Position numbers and translations under genes: made by a program
From: an uncultured Nitrososphaera sp.
GTDB taxonomy: Archaea; Thermoproteota; Nitrososphaeria; Nitrososphaerales; Nitrososphaeraceae
Reading direction: 5' to 3'
Assembly: GCF_946478925.1 (NCBI RefSeq)
Contig: NZ_CAMLDP010000090.1
Coordinates: forward strand, 1-6,415
Length of the DNA stretch: 6,415 nt
Notes under the pieces: model-generated
The model's database searches: none
What the model was told of the DNA's origin: nothing
The model's input: only the letters and a program-made list of their open reading frames with translations
Part shown: positions 5,141 to 6,415 of the stretch, piece by piece
Layout of the letters: every line of letters starts with the position of its first letter
Position numbering within the stretch: position 1 is the first letter of the stretch

Positions 5141-5226
5141 TCACTACTCGGGTCTAGAAATTTAGAGCAGGCAGGCACCTAACTTTAGCAGGCACGGCTA
5201 ATACCGATTTTGCCGAACTCATCCGA

Positions 5227-5970
5227 GTGTCCGAAGACCTTCCTGTCGGCGTCAGCGAAGAGGAATTTTCAGAACACAGAGTAGAGAAGGCAGCAGAACA
5301 GCAACAACAGCAGCAAAAGCAAGATACAGCCGTTGTTTTTGACAGCATCGTCGGCTATGACGACGTGAAGCGCTTGTTCCAGATGTCGCTTTCATCTGAC
5401 AAGCCGGTGCACATACTGCTCGTTGGCCCGCCGGCGTCAGCCAAGACGCTTTTCATGCTGGAGTGCATGAAGCTAGAGCGCTCGTATTTCACGCTTGGAA
5501 GCCACAGCACCAAGTCAGGCATGATAGACTATTTGTTCGAAAAGAGGCCCCGCTACCTCATCGTCGACGAGATAGAGCACATGCCCATGAAGGACCAGAC
5601 CGCGCTTTTGAGCCTCATGGAGACAGGCATCGTGGCGGAGACAAAGTTCCAGAAAACGCGCAACACGCAGCTGAAAACGTGGGTGTTTGCGACAAGCAAC
5701 GGCACCGAGCGCATGTTGACTCCATTGCTGTCAAGGTTCATAGTGCTCCACTTCAAGCAGTACTCCCTCGGCAGTTTCACCGAAATCTGCACTCACCTTC
5801 TTGCCCGGGAAGGAGTCGCGCCCGACGTCGCGGCCGCCACGGCGGACGCGGTGTGGAACAAACTGAAATCCAAAGACATACGCGACTGCGTAAAACTGAG
5901 CCGCCTTGCAAAGAACAAGGAGGATGTCGAGTGGATAGCCCAGACGATGCGCAACTACAAAAAGCAGTAA
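5227..5970 (+). CDS. AAA+ ATPase (RuvB/MoxR-like P-loop) with a polyglutamine run
   Basis: The 247-residue product has the full AAA+ set: Walker A GPPASAKT (67-74, K73), Walker B LIVDE (111-115), sensor 1 in FATSN (N158), an arginine-finger candidate in LLSRF (R170) and a sensor 2 candidate in KDIRD (R219), followed by a small helical lid. It resembles RuvB/clamp-loader/MoxR-type ATPases, which remodel proteins or DNA complexes as oligomeric rings, but it lacks a DNA-binding winged helix and is about the size of a bare AAA+ module. Residues 1-35 are a polar, Glu-rich extension with six Gln in a row (25-30), encoded by mixed CAA and CAG. The start is the GTG at 5227; the frame is open back to 5158 but has no other standard start, and a weak CTAATA near 5198-5203 would make the GTG leaderless. 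FEN-1 lies 31 bases downstream under its own TATA box. Confidence 0.85.
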   Translation: MSEDLPVGVSEEEFSEHRVEKAAEQQQQQQKQDTAVVFDSIVGYDDVKRLFQMSLSSDKPVHILLVGPPASAKTLFMLECMKLERSYFTLGSHSTKSGMIDYLFEKRPRYLIVDEIEHMPMKDQTALLSLMETGIVAETKFQKTRNTQLKTWVFATSNGTERMLTPLLSRFIVLHFKQYSLGSFTEICTHLLAREGVAPDVAAATADAVWNKLKSKDIRDCVKLSRLAKNKEDVEWIAQTMRNYKKQ

Positions 5971-5973
5971 ATT

Positions 5974-5981
5974 CTTATAAT
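5974..5981 (+). promoter_or_regulatory. TATA box for FEN-1, leaderless geometry
   Basis: CTTATAAT, just after the ATPase stop codon, is centred about 24.5 bases before the A of the FEN-1 ATG at 6002. The transcript should start on or next to the ATG. Confidence 0.55.
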
Positions 5982-6001
5982 TTCGTGCGCTAGAAACCCT
6001 A

Positions 6002-6415
6002 ATGGGGCTTGACCTAAAGCCGCTCATAAGCGCAGTTCCGATAAAACTTGCAGAATTGTCAGGCAAGGTAGTCGCCATCGACGCCTTTAACACGATATAC
6101 CAATTTCTCTCCACCATCCGCGGGCCCACAGGCGAGCTTCTCATGAACGGGCGCGGGGAGGTGACGAGCCACCTCAGCGGCCTATTTTACAGAAACGTCA
6201 ACCTGCTTTCGGAAAACGTAAAGCCGGTGTACGTCTTTGACGGCAAGATGCACGAGCTAAAGGCGCAGGAGATAGAGCGCAGGTACAAGTTAAAGCAGGA
6301 GGCAGTCGCGCAGTACAACCACGCGCTTGAAGAAGGCAGGATGGAAGATGCGGTGAAATACGGCAAGCGCACGTCCGTCCTGACGGACAGCATGGTGGAA
6401 GAGTCGAAAATGCTG
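6002..6415 (+). CDS. fen: flap endonuclease 1 (FEN-1), N-terminal part, cut by the window end
   Basis: The 138 visible codons are the XPG N-terminal domain of archaeal/eukaryotic FEN-1. It begins MGLDLKPLI and has the metal-binding Asp in VAIDAFNTIYQFL (D27), GEVTSHLSGLFYR (52-64) and a second catalytic Asp in VYVFDG (D80). The charged helical stretch (83-115) enters the clamp/gateway region, where substrate threads. FEN-1 removes 5' flaps during Okazaki-fragment maturation and long-patch base-excision repair, normally docked on PCNA through a C-terminal PIP box that lies beyond this window. About 340 residues are usual, so roughly 200 are missing here. The ATG is the canonical start, because the family begins with a mature Gly2. 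A TATA box about 25 bases upstream implies leaderless transcription, separate from the ATPase gene. Confidence 0.95.
   Translation, partial: MGLDLKPLISAVPIKLAELSGKVVAIDAFNTIYQFLSTIRGPTGELLMNGRGEVTSHLSGLFYRNVNLLSENVKPVYVFDGKMHELKAQEIERRYKLKQEAVAQYNHALEEGRMEDAVKYGKRTSVLTDSMVEESKML

Noticed and set aside
5463..5993. Plus-strand 176-codon ORF inside the AAA+ gene
   Set aside because: It is an out-of-frame shadow with His/Arg-rich composition; the real frame has all AAA+ motifs.
1..6415. CRISPR array, insertion sequence, attachment site or defence operon
   Set aside because: No regularly spaced repeats, transposase, integrase or paired terminal repeats were seen. Apart from the split tRNA there is no sign of integration.

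Overview
The window looks like a chromosomal segment of an ammonia-oxidising archaeon of the Nitrososphaera type (Nitrososphaerota, formerly Thaumarchaeota). The grounds are an archaeal-type FEN-1, a JAMM/MPN+ protease, a serine tRNA interrupted by bulge-helix-bulge introns with no encoded CCA, TATA boxes about 25 bases before start codons in place of Shine-Dalgarno sites, and several small CxxC zinc proteins. The lineage is an inference from these traits; no search was run.

Layout. Bases 1-128 hold nothing I can call. Bases 129-737 (minus strand) carry a four-helix membrane protein followed directly by a small zinc-binding protein that seems to be frameshifted. Bases 738-1049 are mostly gene-free, with one doubtful 44-codon ORF and a 9-bp inverted repeat. 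Bases 1050-1177 (minus) are a tRNA-Ser(CGA) gene with two introns, one in the D-loop and one at 37/38. It is divergent from an unrecognised 143-residue gene (1258-1689, plus), whose 3' end overlaps a PqqD-like gene (1655-1972, minus) tail to tail. That gene is divergent from a stand-alone JAMM metalloprotease (2070-2480, plus). Next is a 487-residue protein combining a beta-rich N-terminal half with C-terminal HEAT-type repeats (2569-4032, plus). A small two-knuckle zinc protein (4079-4300, minus) is divergent from a two-gene unit: a membrane hairpin with a zinc ribbon (4499-4810) and an unknown 106-residue protein (4820-5140). The right end carries an AAA+ ATPase with a glutamine run (5227-5970) and the first 138 codons of FEN-1 (6002 to the window edge).

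How the genes relate. No single pathway joins the whole window. Most genes have their own promoter and short intergenic gaps; the only convincing operon is 4499-5140. FEN-1 (Okazaki-fragment processing and repair) and the adjacent AAA+ ATPase may both serve DNA metabolism, but FEN-1 has its own TATA box. The JAMM protease probably removes ubiquitin-like modifiers, and the PqqD-like protein probably binds a peptide or partner for a modifying enzyme not present here. The most notable points are the doubly interrupted tRNA-Ser, the broken zinc-protein gene, the consistent leaderless promoter geometry and the propeller-like/HEAT protein.
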